A DNA stretch of 64,000 nt, taken from Phytophthora quininea. Its lineage: Eukaryota; Oomycota; Peronosporomycetes; Peronosporales; Peronosporaceae. Both the position numbers and the translations under genes were made by a program. Shown piece after piece: positions 21,666 through 33,079 of this stretch (the stretch's first letter is position 1; the number at the start of each line of letters is the position of its first letter). The notes beneath the pieces were generated by a model. It did not search any database and was not told where the DNA came from. It saw only the letters and a program-made list of their open reading frames with translations. Location of the stretch: the NCBI GenBank assembly GCA_011947345.1, contig JAAVTG010000392.1:36796-100795 (forward strand), read 5' to 3'.

Positions 21666-23650
21666 GTATAGTAACACCCAGCGTTCGCCATGCGCTTGAG
21701 TTGGTAGCTGCAGCTTCTGTCAGCGAGGACCCCTTCAATACTCGTCGTCGCAAAACAATTCAATTACGCCCATCGCCGAACTCCAGCTTCCTGATGAATA
21801 CAACTTTGATTTTTTGTCGTTGTCAATTGTCTTCTCATTGTAGCTATATGTAACCACGCATCAGTCCATAACTTGGTGTTGACCAAGCAGTAAGGCTTTT
21901 CCACTTCAGATAACAACTTGAAGTCCTCTTGCAAAAATGTTTGAGAGTACACACGCAATGTTACATTGGAGAAAAGCCCTGATGATGGCGCAGCAACTGT
22001 TCACACCAGGCGTCCTCATCCTTCACCACCGTGCTATCAGTGGTGCCGTGCTCTACGTCGAAGTATGAACCCATAGTACGCCGACATCAGGGACGCACAA
22101 CTCAGCTGCAGGATGACCAGCAAGTGCTTCATGATGATCGTACTCTTCACATTCATCTTATGCTGTCGCCACCAAGTAGCCGAAAGGCAGAGTCACGACT
22201 TCGAAAGGCAGTTCACTGTCAGTGTGGGCAAGCCCCAAATCTCTGATGCACGATACTTGGCTCACCCTTGTCTTGGTACGCCAGCTGATCACAGGCATAT
22301 TTCGAAGTAACCGCGATGCGGCAGAACTAAACCTTGCACGGCACTGCAGCAATCTTCCTCGGAGAGGACAGCTCCAGAAAGATTGTTCGGGCTGCACAAA
22401 GACAGCAATTTCGTGTGCCACTAGATGCGGGTCCGTCTTCCGTGCCGACGCGAGTGTGTGCGCATCACGCAATTAGCGATCGTTGCGTCTCGCGATTTCA
22501 GCATTTTGCCGAGCTGGCAGCCTCAGAACAACATTGACGCTCGCAGAAAGTCTTGAATTAGTTTTTGGTAACCACATCGGCAGCCAAGCCGAAGAATACG
22601 CTCTCCCACGCGTCCTCATTGTCCCACAGAATCCGCTACAACTCGCAGGTATTTTGACGGCACCCGTTTCAGCGCCGCCCGACGTCTGGCTGTACAGCAA
22701 ACTCTGTGTTGCGGTCTGGATCAACGCGTGCGTCAGCGTCTTCAACAGTTTTTCCAACGCATTCGATGCGTGCGTACATTACTTCATTGCCGCCCCGGTT
22801 ACAGTTTAGTGATTGTTGTTACCCTTCCGTACTTCTCCGACATAAGCTGCATGCCAGCTAGCATCACCTGCACAGAGTGCAGCACGACACTGTCGTTCAC
22901 CCTGTGACCTTGTTCGCTTATTAGCGGCACGTCCGTCATGCTGTCGTCCTCGTCCTGTTTGTTCAGCTTTTGACACTCTCTATCTGCTTTGATCCTTGAT
23001 CACCATAGGAAGCTCTCGACAACAGGTGCACTGCACGTATAACGGTTTGCGGCAGGTCCGCAAGTGGCTCATGTAGCTGTTCTTCTTGTTCAGAAGAAAG
23101 CGCACCTTGGGGGGGTGTCGATCATATTGAGTAGGAACACCTCCTGCAGCACGATCAAAGGCGACGTGAAGTCAGCTCCTTCGGTACATTCTGAGGCAGC
23201 AGCTTGTCCTCCAGGCTCCAGCCTTCGGATTGTGTCGCCTCGCATGCTTTGACTAACAGTACATAAATCAAGGTGAGTATTTGGTTCACCTACGAGCCCA
23301 CGCGCAGTGTGAACACACTGCATCGCTGTGCTATCCACGGTGCTGTCCGCGGCTCTTTTGCCAGTGAGATCCGTAAACCAATGACATGTTATTATTATGG
23401 GATGTACCCAGGGTAGACCATCCAGCGACGGTCCACTGGATCTCAGGCAGCACCATTTCCCGGCTCCGACCAAGACGCCTCCATGTCTGGTGAGGCGTCT
23501 GTTACCGTTCCTGCAGTTCGTCAAGATCTCTGCTAAAGTGATGATTAAGAGCGACAATAACGACCCCCACACACACACACCGCCACGAGATCGACTAAGA
23601 ATCGCCACGCTTCAAGCCCGTGTTTGTGTGTGTGTGTAGGGGGATGACGA
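21666..23650. other. Long stretch of unrecognised, probably decayed coding sequence
   Basis: Open frames of 60-170 codons occur on both strands. On the minus strand about 22990-22830 reads smoothly (VNDSVVLHSVQVMLAGMQLM) and 23090-23260 reads RGDTIRRLEPGGQAAAS, which looks coding-like but unrecognised. CA/GT microsatellites lie at about 23568-23580 and 23625-23637. The N-terminal part of the NrdD remnant that follows may lie in the right end of this stretch, but I could not trace it. Confidence 0.35.
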
Positions 23651-24973
23651 CGAAGAATGGCGTTCCCCACGTGGAGCGCTGTCGACTGCTTCTTGACCCG
23701 AAAGCTGCCTGCTTGTGCTGGCACTAACCACCCTCTTGCTGCCAGCCACGCCCAACCTGCACACCTGGCGATACGTACGACATTTGTCTTCAAGTTCTTC
23801 GAGTTCGTCAAGGAGACTGGCAGTAGAAATACCAAATACCAAACGCCAAACGATCAAGGTCAACATGAATCTCTACCTGTACACGCAGTCCTACCTCAAG
23901 AGCGGCTTCTAGCGTACCAAGAGCGATGGAGCAACCACTTCTCCACGCCCAGTGCCATCTGCATGGGCGAGGCCTGCAGCACCCTGCTGGTTCGTCGGAT
24001 TTACTACAACAAGGACTTTGCCAGCAGTGTTTTGGAGTCCATCAAGGACACAACTGCTTGAAATCGTCCGGCACGAGACCAAGCGCTTGTACAACTTAGA
24101 GGCTATATTAGCCGAGTCCATCTGCTACAAACTAGGCATGATCGATTGCAAGATGTTCTACTCCGACTCGACCATACTACCAGTGGGCTCGACCGACAAC
24201 TTGTTCGAGGCGTTGAATTATTAAGAAGCACTGCAGACAGAGTACACCAGCCGCACTGTCTTTCATACCTTCCTGAATGAACGTTACTCGAGCTGGACGC
24301 AAGCGCGAGACCTCGTCCGATCGATCACCAGCACGTATCGGATCCTATACGTGGCGCTGATTCCAACCTTCAGTGTCTGCAGAACACACGAGTACCTCGC
24401 TGGCGAGATCTTTGAGTACCCGCACTGCGGTGAAAAATCACTGGAAAGTATCGTCGGCTACTTCCGGCCGGTGTCGGATTGGGAGAGTGGTAAGAAGGTT
24501 GCGTTCAGCATGCGCAAGATCTACAGCACCATTGAGCACCACCCTATCGACTTTCGAATCAGCCGCTCCACCAAGAACACGTTCACGGACTTCCCGGGAA
24601 AGCAAGTAGCGTCGATTGTGTTTATGATGGGCTGCAGTTTGAAATGTGGTTGGAGCAACTCCAGCGACCTCGTCGACGAAAAGTCCGAAGATCTCGTGAT
24701 TCTGGACTACGTTGCGTCCACCAAGCACAGGAGCCTCGCGATCTATCGAGGTAAGTCAACGATCCAGTCTGCTTTGCTGCCGTTCCTGCGCCTTGCTAAA
24801 GATAAGGGTATCACGGTCAAGTTGAACTCGAACGGAAGCAACCCGAACGTGCTGAGAAGGTCTTCGTCCAGCAGCTCCTCGATTTTGTCGCTACGAACAT
24901 CAAGATTGGCGCTGAACTATATGCTGAAGTTTTTAGCGAAGTGTTTCACCCCAAGTTCCTGAAGGAGTCATGA
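23651..24973 (+). pseudogene. Class III ribonucleotide reductase NrdD C-terminus fused to NrdG activase, broken
   Basis: NrdD makes deoxyribonucleotides without oxygen using a glycyl radical that the radical-SAM protein NrdG generates. Visible NrdD parts are VNMNLYLYTQSYLKSGF, SNHFSTPSAICMGEAC, YNLEAILAESICYKLG, LPVGSTDNLFEAL, RTVFHTFLNERYSSW, IPTFSVCRTHEYLAGEIF, YPHCGEK and SIVGYFRPVSDWESGKK. The likely radical Gly is codon 24456-24458. Without any stop the frame runs into NrdG: FTDFPGKQVASIVFMMGC, then LKCGWSNSSDLVDE, then ITVKLNSNGSNPN. Damage includes frameshifts near 23910, 24045 and 24860 and an in-frame TAA at 24222-24224. A Tyr replaces one expected zinc-site Cys (YPHCG). A Ser replaces the third cluster Cys (24654-24656), and RGKST stands where GGEPT is expected. 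After the last frameshift the reading ends at TGA 24971-24973. Confidence 0.8.
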
Positions 24974-25584
24974 TAATCTCCGACGAGTTGTCGAACTGCA
25001 GTGCGAAACGCGGAATACGAATTGGATTTTGCCTAACAGGAGAACACATTGAGTTTTTTCTTGTATTGAAAATTAGTCAGTAGCAGTTGGAGCGAAGATA
25101 GGTATTTGTCTCCGCCTCACCCTATATACCTAGTATTCACCATGCATCGCTTAACTCTCTAGCAATGCACTTGATTCTTCTACGTTGATCCAGTCGGCTA
25201 TGCTTTAAATAATAGTAGATTTAATAGAGCACCTTATTGATGTTGCTAGGATGGGGTATCTTGTACGTCTGTAGAAGCCGATTCATGCTCACTAGAAGCT
25301 CCCTGACGTTGGTTTCTCAGTCACACGGGGTAGATACGCAATGCTTGCAATAGTGCACTTCCATGGTGATGCTCAACAGGAGGGAGGATTTTGTTCAGCC
25401 AGCTCTCTACACAATGTACAATGAAAGTTTTAAATGTGTTTTGTTATTGCAGCTGTTCTTTTATCAGCTCTTTTACCAAGTTCGCAACGTCTCTTAATGG
25501 CGAAAAATGTTCAAATTCTCGACTCCTATACGAGTGACTTAGACGAGCCATTCGGCCGTTTTTGTACAGACTACAGTTTTGCAA
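24974..25584. other. Intergenic; nothing recognised
   Basis: AT-richer sequence without a recognisable gene. It leads into the first diverged copy of the subtelomeric repeat. Confidence 0.5.
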
Positions 25585-25905
25585 CACATCTTCTGAAAAT
25601 ATGGGCATCCACGTTTTCGAGGACGAGGAACACGATGGTGATATTATTAAGTAACATAAACAGGCGTATCATCCAATCAGCGTTCAGTATAGATAATTAT
25701 AGTCGCACACTTCCGTTTGGGTTGAAAACGGGGGGGGGTCTACGTTTTCATATTCGGAGAACACGATGGTGGTATCCCCATGTAACAGAGACAGGTCTTC
25801 ATCAAATCAGAGATCACTGAAGCCGTTGAAGGGATCGGACGCCTGATTGCACCGAAAGTGTTGTGAGATATGATTCGTTACAAGGTGAACATACTGGTGG
25901 GCTGG
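25585..25905 (+). repeat. Old diverged copy of subtelomeric blocks B and C
   Basis: The sequence matches the array further right at reduced identity. It has GAGGAACACGATGGTGATAT, then ACAGGC and CATCCAATCAGCGTTCAG, then CCGTTTGGGTTGAAAAC, then TACGTTTTCATATTCGGAGA, and finally GTGAGATATGATTCGTTACA, which corresponds to the AGAGATATGTTTCGACGCA of block C. It marks the proximal, most diverged edge of the array. Confidence 0.75.
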
Positions 25906-26071
25906 TGGGACTAAACGGGAAATACTATGGCGACCGAGGTTTCGGAGATCGAGGCGTGAAAGACGGTCCGAACCAAATTTGGTCCGACCACATAGGACTA
26001 AAGGCACAAATGCACTTGTCTACTCGTATGTGTGTCGTTCTGTCGTCTTTCAAATTAGTTCAATTTCCTAA

Positions 26072-26460
26072 ATGCCACCGAAGGCGAAGCCGAATGGCAG
26101 CGCCATTGTCGATCGACGCTACCGAAGTGTCAGAAGGTGTTGGCGGCGGTGTATTCTAAAAGAAGGTACCTGAAGAAGAAAAACGGGTGTTCCAAGAGCG
26201 CGCAAAAGAAGCGAGAGGTTCAGCGCAAGAAAACAAGAAAGGCCCAGAACAAAGCGTATTACTTGCGCAAAAAGGTGGGAATTTCTTTAAGAAAGCACTC
26301 CCTGTCAAGCATTTTGGACACGCTACTGTCGAAGATCCATGGAACCAACACCTCCATCGACTCGAGTTTGCAGACTCGTTTGGAATCGCGAAAAGACGCT
26401 ACTCCTGTTCCAGAGAGTAACATATCGCAACTGAAGGCTTGTCTTAAGTCTCTGCAATAA
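26072..26460 (+). CDS. Small lysine/arginine-rich protein, unrecognised
   Basis: A frame from 26137 (or earlier) to TAA 26458-26460 encodes a very basic segment (YSKRRYLKKKNGCSKSAQKK, then EVQRKKTRKAQNKAYYLRKK) followed by a Ser/Leu-rich C-terminus (SISQ-type, LKACLKSLQ). An ATG at 26072 (MPPKAKPNGSAIVDRRYR) lies one frame away and would join through a 1-base shift near 26120, which would make a plausible basic, DNA-binding-like N-terminus. It ends 28 bases before the first TA-run boundary of the array. No domain recognised; it may be a remnant. Confidence 0.35.
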
Positions 26461-28129
26461 ATACAATTCATTGTTGAGTTTTCTTGTTATATATATATAT
26501 GGTCGGCGCTACATATGTATCGCACTAAAATGACGTCGCGTTATGGGCTCTATTTTGGGCTTTTGCTGCTGTTTATTCCCTAGCGCGCTGCTTTTTAGCG
26601 CCCAAGTTAGTACTACTCGACACACTATTTTCGGTTATCAGACGATACTGACGGTAATACGGATCACAGCAGAATGAAACTAAGTGTAACTAGGGTTTTC
26701 AGTATGGCGAACACGATGGTGATACTCTGAGCGAGCAGAAACAGGCGCATCCGCCAATCAGCGATCAGCAACGATAACAACGGCTGTACTCCACCGGTTG
26801 AGCTGAAAACTTGGGGAACTATGTTTTCATATACGGGGAACATGATGGTGACAGTCCCATGTGACAGAGACAGGCTCATCATCCAATCAGCGATCAGTAA
26901 CGATTGCTGCGGTTGTACATACCGGTTTCGGCTGAAAACTTAGGGGACGACGCTTTCATATACGGGGAAGAAGATGGTGATAGTGTGAAAAGACAGAGAC
27001 AGGCCCATCACCCAATCAGCCATCGGGAAGGATAGCTATGGCCGGAATTACCGGATTGGGATGAAAACTTGGGAGACTACGTTTTCATGTGTGGAGAACA
27101 CGATGTTGATTGTCTGAGATGACATAGACAGGCCCACCAGCCAATCAGCGAGGAGCAACGTTATCTACGGCCGCACACACCTGCTTCGACTAAAACCTTG
27201 GAGGATTACGTTTTTGTATACGAGGAACACGAAGGTGACACTGCGAAGTGATAGAGACAGGCCTGTGAACCAGTCAACGATCAGTAAGGTTCATTACGGC
27301 CGCTTATCCCGTTTGGGATGAGAACTTGGGAGACTACGTTTGCGTATGTGGGGAAGAAGATGGTGATCGTTTGCAGCGACAGAAACTGGTGCATCCGCCA
27401 ATGAGCGTTCACATACGCCATTGCAGGCATCGTACGCCCGACTCAATCGAAACAGTGAAGAGATATGTTTCGACGCAAGGCGAACATGCTGGTTGGACTC
27501 AACGAAGAACATAATGAAAGTACGTCCTTGAGTCTGTGATTATGAGACAAATGGTGTGTAAGGTCGGAATATGTGTAGCAACTGAATGTGCGTATGTAGG
27601 TTTGAATGTTTGTATAGTGCGAGTGTATGCAGCGTATCATTGGAGGTTGGGAAGTCTGTTGTCGAGGGAGAATATGTGTCGAATAAGCGTGTTGTATCCT
27701 ATATACATGTGTGTATGGGAACGACAAAAACGTATGTAGACTAGTTACTGAAACGAGGATCAATAATAAGTAGTCGAAACAGGTCATGGATGACTATGCG
27801 TGCGAGAGTGTTCTTGGGAATCGTATGAAGGTGAGTGAGTGTACGCTTGTGTAGAGTAGGAGTAGGTGTCGAATAGGAGTGTGTAGAGTGGGAATGTATG
27901 CAGAGAATGCGTGTTATTGTGTATGGATGTGTTGGTGTTTGCGTGTTCGTAGTATATGGTTTGAGTAAAAGGAAAGTGTAAATAGTATGATTTGGTGATA
28001 GGTAAACGAGAAAGATAGCGTGGGAGTGAAAGAAAAAGAAAAGAATGATAATAGTTGATTACAATGAGATGGATTGGGATTGATAGGAAAGGTGATTTGA
28101 ATGACTTGATAGAGTTAGGTAGTAATGTG

Positions 28130-29157
28130 GAAAAATGAGAAGAAGAAGAAGTATGTGGAGAGTATGGATAGTATAGAATCGTGTAAGAGTGTATATAGGT
28201 GTAAGTGTGTGAGGTGTGTAAGAGTAAAAATGTAGATATTGTATGGAGAAGAATGAGTAAGTGAAATAGGAATGTTTAAAGAAGGAGTATGTAGAGAATG
28301 AATGAGTGTAGTGTAAAGTATGAGTGTGTAAGATAAGAGTGTGTGAAAAGAGAAAAAAAGGAGTTGAGGAAGGAATAGAGAAAGTTTGAGTAATAGAAGA
28401 TTAAAGAAAAATGATGGATGTTTGTGTGTGAGAGTGTATGAGTGTATGTAGAGTATGGATGTTTGTGGTGAATAGAAATGTATGTGGAGTGTAAGTGTAA
28501 GTATGTGTGAGTGTAAATAGAGAGTGAGTGTAAAAAGTGTGATTGTTGTAGAGTATAAGTGTGTATAAAGTATGAGTATGTGAGAGTGTGAGGATGTGTA
28601 TGTGTAGAGTGTGAGGATGTGTATGTGTAGAGTGTGAGTGTGTGTAGAGTGTGAGTGTTGTAGAGTGTGAGTGTGTGTAGAGTGTTGTAGAGTGTGAGTA
28701 TGTGTAGAGTGTGTGTAGAGTGTGAGTGTTGTAGAGTGTGAGTGTTGTAGAGTGTGAGTGTTGTATAGTGTGAGTGTGAGTGTGTGTAGAGTGTGAGTGT
28801 TGTAGAGTGTGAGTGTTGTAGAGTGTGAGTGTTGTATAGTGTGAGTGTGAGTGTGTGTAGAGTGTTGTAGAGTGTGAGTATGTGTAGAGTGTGTGTAGAG
28901 TGTGAGTGTGTGTGGAGTGTGAGTGTGTGTAGAGTGTGAGTATGTGTAGAGTGTGAGTGTGAGTATGTGTAGAGTGTGTGTAGAGTGTGAGTGTTGTAGA
29001 GTGTGAGTGTTGTAGAGTGTGAGTGTTGTAGGGTTTGAGGATGTGTATGTGTGGAGTGTGAGTGTGTATAGAGTGTGAATGTGTGTGGAGATTGAGTGTG
29101 TGTGGAGTGTGAGTGTGTGAATTGTGAGTGTTGTAGGGTTTGAGTGTTGTAGAGTGT
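28130..29157 (+). repeat. GT/purine satellite (block D, unit 1)
   Basis: Near-continuous tandem words of GAGTGTGTGTAGAGTGTGAG type with TGTAGAGTGTGAGTGT variants. The plus strand is almost free of C. TAGGGTTTGAG-type telomere-like words appear near the right end (29030, 29135). Confidence 0.85.
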
Positions 29158-30368
29158 AGTATATGGGTAGTGTAATTTTTTTGCCAGTAACTTCGTGTCA
29201 AATTTTATATGGATCGACGCGTAATTTCCTTGCGAATTGAATGGTAACACGCACACATGCCACATAGGACGGTTTACGGTACTTTCTGTACAGAAACTAT
29301 GCTTGCGCAAAAACAAGCCAGTCATGTCGCATATTTTACACCGGAATTATACTCTCCATACCCGGTTTGTATACAAGGATTTTGCTCGGGAGGGCTGAAT
29401 AACGCTGGAAGTGGCGCAAACGGGCCATCCGGCCGATTTTGACTTGGCAAGAACTTGGCGATAATGATGCAAGTGCGAGAGTTTTGTAGCCAAGTTGGGA
29501 GGGCTGTAGCGACCGAACTATGGCGAACGGCTCTATATATGGGCAACAAAACCAATTGTTGAATGTATTGCAAACCGATTTGAACTTTCTTGGGTCACAT
29601 CTATGTACTTTTGACAGATATAGAAAGGCGCAAAGATAGGCTTCCGCAGCAAAATGCGAAACTTTGTCGTCATTTTCGGAAGTCAATATTTATATTGAGT
29701 AGGTACCGTTTGTACAATGATATAGCTGAATACATCCTCTTTCGAATGGTGTATAGAAAGTAGGACATAGACTGGTCACCTGCTTCGTTTTTGTACGATG
29801 AAAATGTCGTCTTGTTCGCAAATTCACGAAGCCAATATTTGCAGTAGAAACGTGAAAATTTTCAGACACGTAGTCGGTACATTGGCAGAGTTGGTAGTGA
29901 ATGATGTGATAGACATAGACGAGACACTGTATTTTTTTAAAAGTATAACTTGTTGATGATTTGATCCAGTGTATTGGAATTCATCCACATTCAGATTACC
30001 GTAAACAATTTGGTAGAGTACAGTACACACTGTACAGTACTTTTGTGGAGTAAGGTACTTCATGGAAATGGCTACATTTTATTAAAAAATACTTTATTGT
30101 AAACCATGCAAAGCGCCCGTGTATTCGTCAGTTCCTTACCGCTAAAAAACTCTCCCCCAAAACTAAATACGGCTCCCTAACTACTGGTTGGCGCTGTCTT
30201 AGTCTGTCGCAATGATGCTCTCGCGCCAGACCCCTTGAACGTTTCTGCGACTGTCCGGACCAGTTCCTCTCGCTGGTCAGTTGACGGTCCCCATGTTCCC
30301 AGTAAGCTCTTGCACCTGTTTCGCGTTCTGCCATTTCTCCCCTGCCAACCTTGTACGTGTAGATCTTC
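29158..30368 (+). repeat. Block E, copy 1
   Basis: About 1.2 kb beginning TAGTATATGGGTAGTG, immediately after GT satellite with telomere-like words. Copies lie at 39308-40530 (near identical) and 61713-62858 (many small deletions). It contains a perfect 7-bp inverted repeat with a 4-base loop, GTACAGT ACAC ACTGTAC (30018-30035). No coding capacity was recognised. Confidence 0.8.
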
Positions 30369-31594
30369 TATATATATATGGTCGGCGCTACATATGTATC
30401 GCACTAAAATGACGTCGCGTTATGGGCTCTATTTTGGGCTTTTGCTGCTGTTTATTCCCTAGCGCGCTGCTTTAGCGCCCAAGTTAGTACTACTCGACAC
30501 ACTATTTTCGGTTATCAGACGATACTGACGGTAATACTGATCACAGCATAATGAAACGAAGTGTAACTAGGGTTTTCAGTATGGCGAACATGATGGTGAT
30601 ACTCTGAGCGAGCAGAAACAGGCGCATCCGCCAATCAGCGATCAGCATCGAAAACAACGGCTGTACTCCACCGATTGGGCTGAAAACTTGGGGAAGAATG
30701 TTTTCATATACGGGGAAGAAGATGGTGATAGTGTGAAAAGACATAGACAGACCCATCAGTCAATCAGCGAGGAGCAACGTTATCTACGGTGGCACACACC
30801 TGCTTCGACTAAAACCTTGGAGAATCACGTTTTTGTATACGAGGAACACGATGGTGACACTGCGAAGTGATAGAGACAGGCCTGTCAACCAATCGACGAT
30901 CGGTAAGGGTAATTACGGCCGCTTACTCCCGTTTGGGATGAGAACTTGGGAGACTACGTTTTCGTATGTGGGGAAGAAGATGGTGATGGTTTGCAGCGAC
31001 AGAAACGGGTGCATCCGCCAATGAGCGTTCACAAAAGCCATTGCAGGCATCGTACGCCCGACTCAATCGAAACAGTGAAGAGATATGTTTCGACGCAAGG
31101 TGAACTTGCTGGCGGGACTCAACGAAGAACATAATGAAAGTACGTCCTTGAGTCTGTGATTATGAGACAAATCGTGTGTAAGGTCGGAATATGCATAACA
31201 AATGAATGTGCGTATGTAGGTTTGAATGTTTGTATCGTACGAGTGTATGCAGCGTATCATTGGAGGTTGGGAAGTCTGTTGTCGAGGGAGAATATGTGTC
31301 GAATAAGCGTGTTGTATCCTATATACATGTGTGTATGGGAACGACAAAAACGTATGTAGACTAGTTAATGAAACGAGGATCAATAAGAAGTAGTGGAAAC
31401 AGGTCATGGATGACTATGCGTGCGAGAGTGTTATTTGTTATTGGGAATCGTATGAAGGTGAGTGAGTGTACGCTTGTGTAGAGTAGGAGTAGGTGTAGCA
31501 TATGAGTGTGTAGAGTGGGAATGTATGCAGAGAATGCGTGCTATTGTGTATGGATGTGTTGGTGTTTGCGTGTTCGTAGTATATGGTTTGAGTC
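30369..31594 (+). repeat. Subtelomeric unit 2 (blocks A-B-C, truncated)
   Basis: The TA-run/GGTCGGCGC head, a shortened B series (to about 30930) and C ending at GTATATGGTTTGAGT, where unit 3 begins abruptly. An undisturbed version of the LTR-element insertion site (CTGCGAAGTGATAGAG) is at 30860-30872. Confidence 0.85.
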
Positions 31595-33079
31595 TATATA
31601 TATATGGTCGGCGCTACATATGTATCGCACTAAAATGACGTCGCGTTATGGGCTCTATTTTGGGCTTTTGCTGCTGTTTATTCCCCTAGCGCGCTGCTTT
31701 TTAGCGCCCAAGTTAGTACTACTCGACACACTATTTTCGGTTATCAGACGATACTGACGGTAATACTGATCACAGCATAATGAAACGAAGTGTAACTGGG
31801 GTTTTCAGTATGGCGAACATGATGGTGATACTCTGAGCGAGCAGAAACAGGCGCATCCGCCAATCAGCGATCCGCAACGAAAACAACGGCTGTACTCCAC
31901 CGATTGGGCTGAAAACTTGGGAGACTATGTTTTCATATACGCGGAACATGATGGTGACAGTCCCATGTGACAGAGACAGGCCCATCAGCCAATCAGCGAT
32001 CAGGAAGGTAACTGTTGCTGTACGTACCCATTTGAGCTAAAAACTTAGGAGGCTACGTTTTCATATGTGAAAAACACGATGGTGATAGTGTGAAAAGACA
32101 TAGACAGGCTCACCAGCCAGTCAGCGAGTAGCAAAGTTATGTACGGCCGCACACACTGTTTCGACTAAAACCTTGGAGAATCACGTTTTTGTATACGCGG
32201 AACACGATGGTGACAGTCCCATGTGACAGCGACAGGCCCATCATCCAATCAGCAATCAGTAACGATTGCTGCGGCTGTACACACCCGTTTGGGCTGAAAA
32301 CTTGGGAGACGACGCTTTCATATATGGGGAAGAAGATGGTGATAGTGTGAAAAGACAGAGACAGGCCCATCACCCAATCAGCGATCGGGAAGGATAGCTA
32401 TGGCCGGAATTACCGGATTGAGATGAAAACTTGGGAGACTACGTTTTCGTATGTGGGGAAGAAGATGGTGATGGTTTGCAGCGACAGAAACTGGTGCATC
32501 CGCCAATGAGCGTTCACAAAAGCCATTGCAGGCATCGTACGCCCGACTCAATCGAAACAGTGAAGAGATATGTTTCGACGCAAGGTGAACATGCTGGTTG
32601 GACTCAACGAAGAACATAATGAAAGTACGTCCTTGAGTCTGTGATTATGAGACAAATCGTGTGTAAGGTCGGAATATGCATAACAAATGAATGTGCGTAT
32701 GTAGGTTTGAATGTTTGTATCGTACGAGTGTATGCAGCGTATCATTGGAGGTTGGGAAGTCTGTTGTCGAGGGAGAATATGTGTCGAATAAGCGTGTTGT
32801 ATCCTATATACATGTGTGTATGGGAACGACAAAAACGTATGTAGACTAGTTAATGAAACGAGGATCAATAAGAAGTAGTGGAAACAGGTCATGGATGACT
32901 ATGCGTGCGAGAGTGTTATTTGTTATTGGGAATCGTATGAAGGTGAGTGAGTGTACGCTTGTGTAGAGTAGGAGTAGGTGTAGCATATGAGTGTGTAGAG
33001 TGGGAATGTATGCAGAGAATGCGTGCTATTGTGTATGGATGTGTTGGTGTTTGCGTGTTCGTAGTATATGGTTTGAGTC
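31595..33079 (+). repeat. Subtelomeric unit 3 (A-B-C), tandem duplicate of unit 4
   Basis: This unit of about 1,484 bp is repeated almost without change in the next unit: corresponding words keep a constant offset of 1,484-1,485 bases (for example GATTGAGATGAAAACTTGGG). It is also very close to the C part of unit 2. It is the youngest duplication in the array. Confidence 0.85.

Larger units (their letters stand above)
26488..30368 (+). repeat. Subtelomeric unit 1 (blocks A-B-C-D-E)
   Basis: Block A starts with a TA run and GGTCGGCGCTACATATGTAT. Block B (about 26680-27300) is a series of diverged repeats of roughly 110-125 bp, each with ACAGGCCCATCA.CCAATCAG and GAAAACTTGGGAGACTACGT. Block C (about 27300-27960) contains GCATCCGCCAATGAGCGTTC and ATGAAAGTACGTCCTTGAGT. 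Block D (about 27960-29157) is GT/purine-rich satellite built from GAGTGTGTGTAGAGTGTGAG-like words. Block E (29158-30368) begins TAGTATATGGGTAGTGTAAT. No gene is supported; the long minus-strand frames in D are satellite artefacts. Confidence 0.85.

Noticed and set aside
23090..23608. 172-codon minus-strand ORF as a host gene
   Set aside because: Parts look coding-like, but no family is recognised and it overlaps microsatellites. Kept only as an unexplained stretch.
27443..27787. Minus-strand 114-codon frame and plus-strand 67-codon frame recurring in block C copies
   Set aside because: Repetition is explained by duplication. Sequences are low complexity, without motif, and changes are mostly replacement type.
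28276..29325. Long minus-strand ORFs rich in Thr, His, Ser and Leu (also at 38661-39476, 41650-42462 and 61281-61820)
   Set aside because: They are read-through of the GT/purine satellite, which lacks stops in that direction. Composition is pure repeat and there is no domain.
26488..30372. Helitron interpretation of the sharp TA-run unit start
   Set aside because: The TC dinucleotide before the TA run is present only at some units, and no CTRR end with hairpin or Rep/helicase coding was seen.
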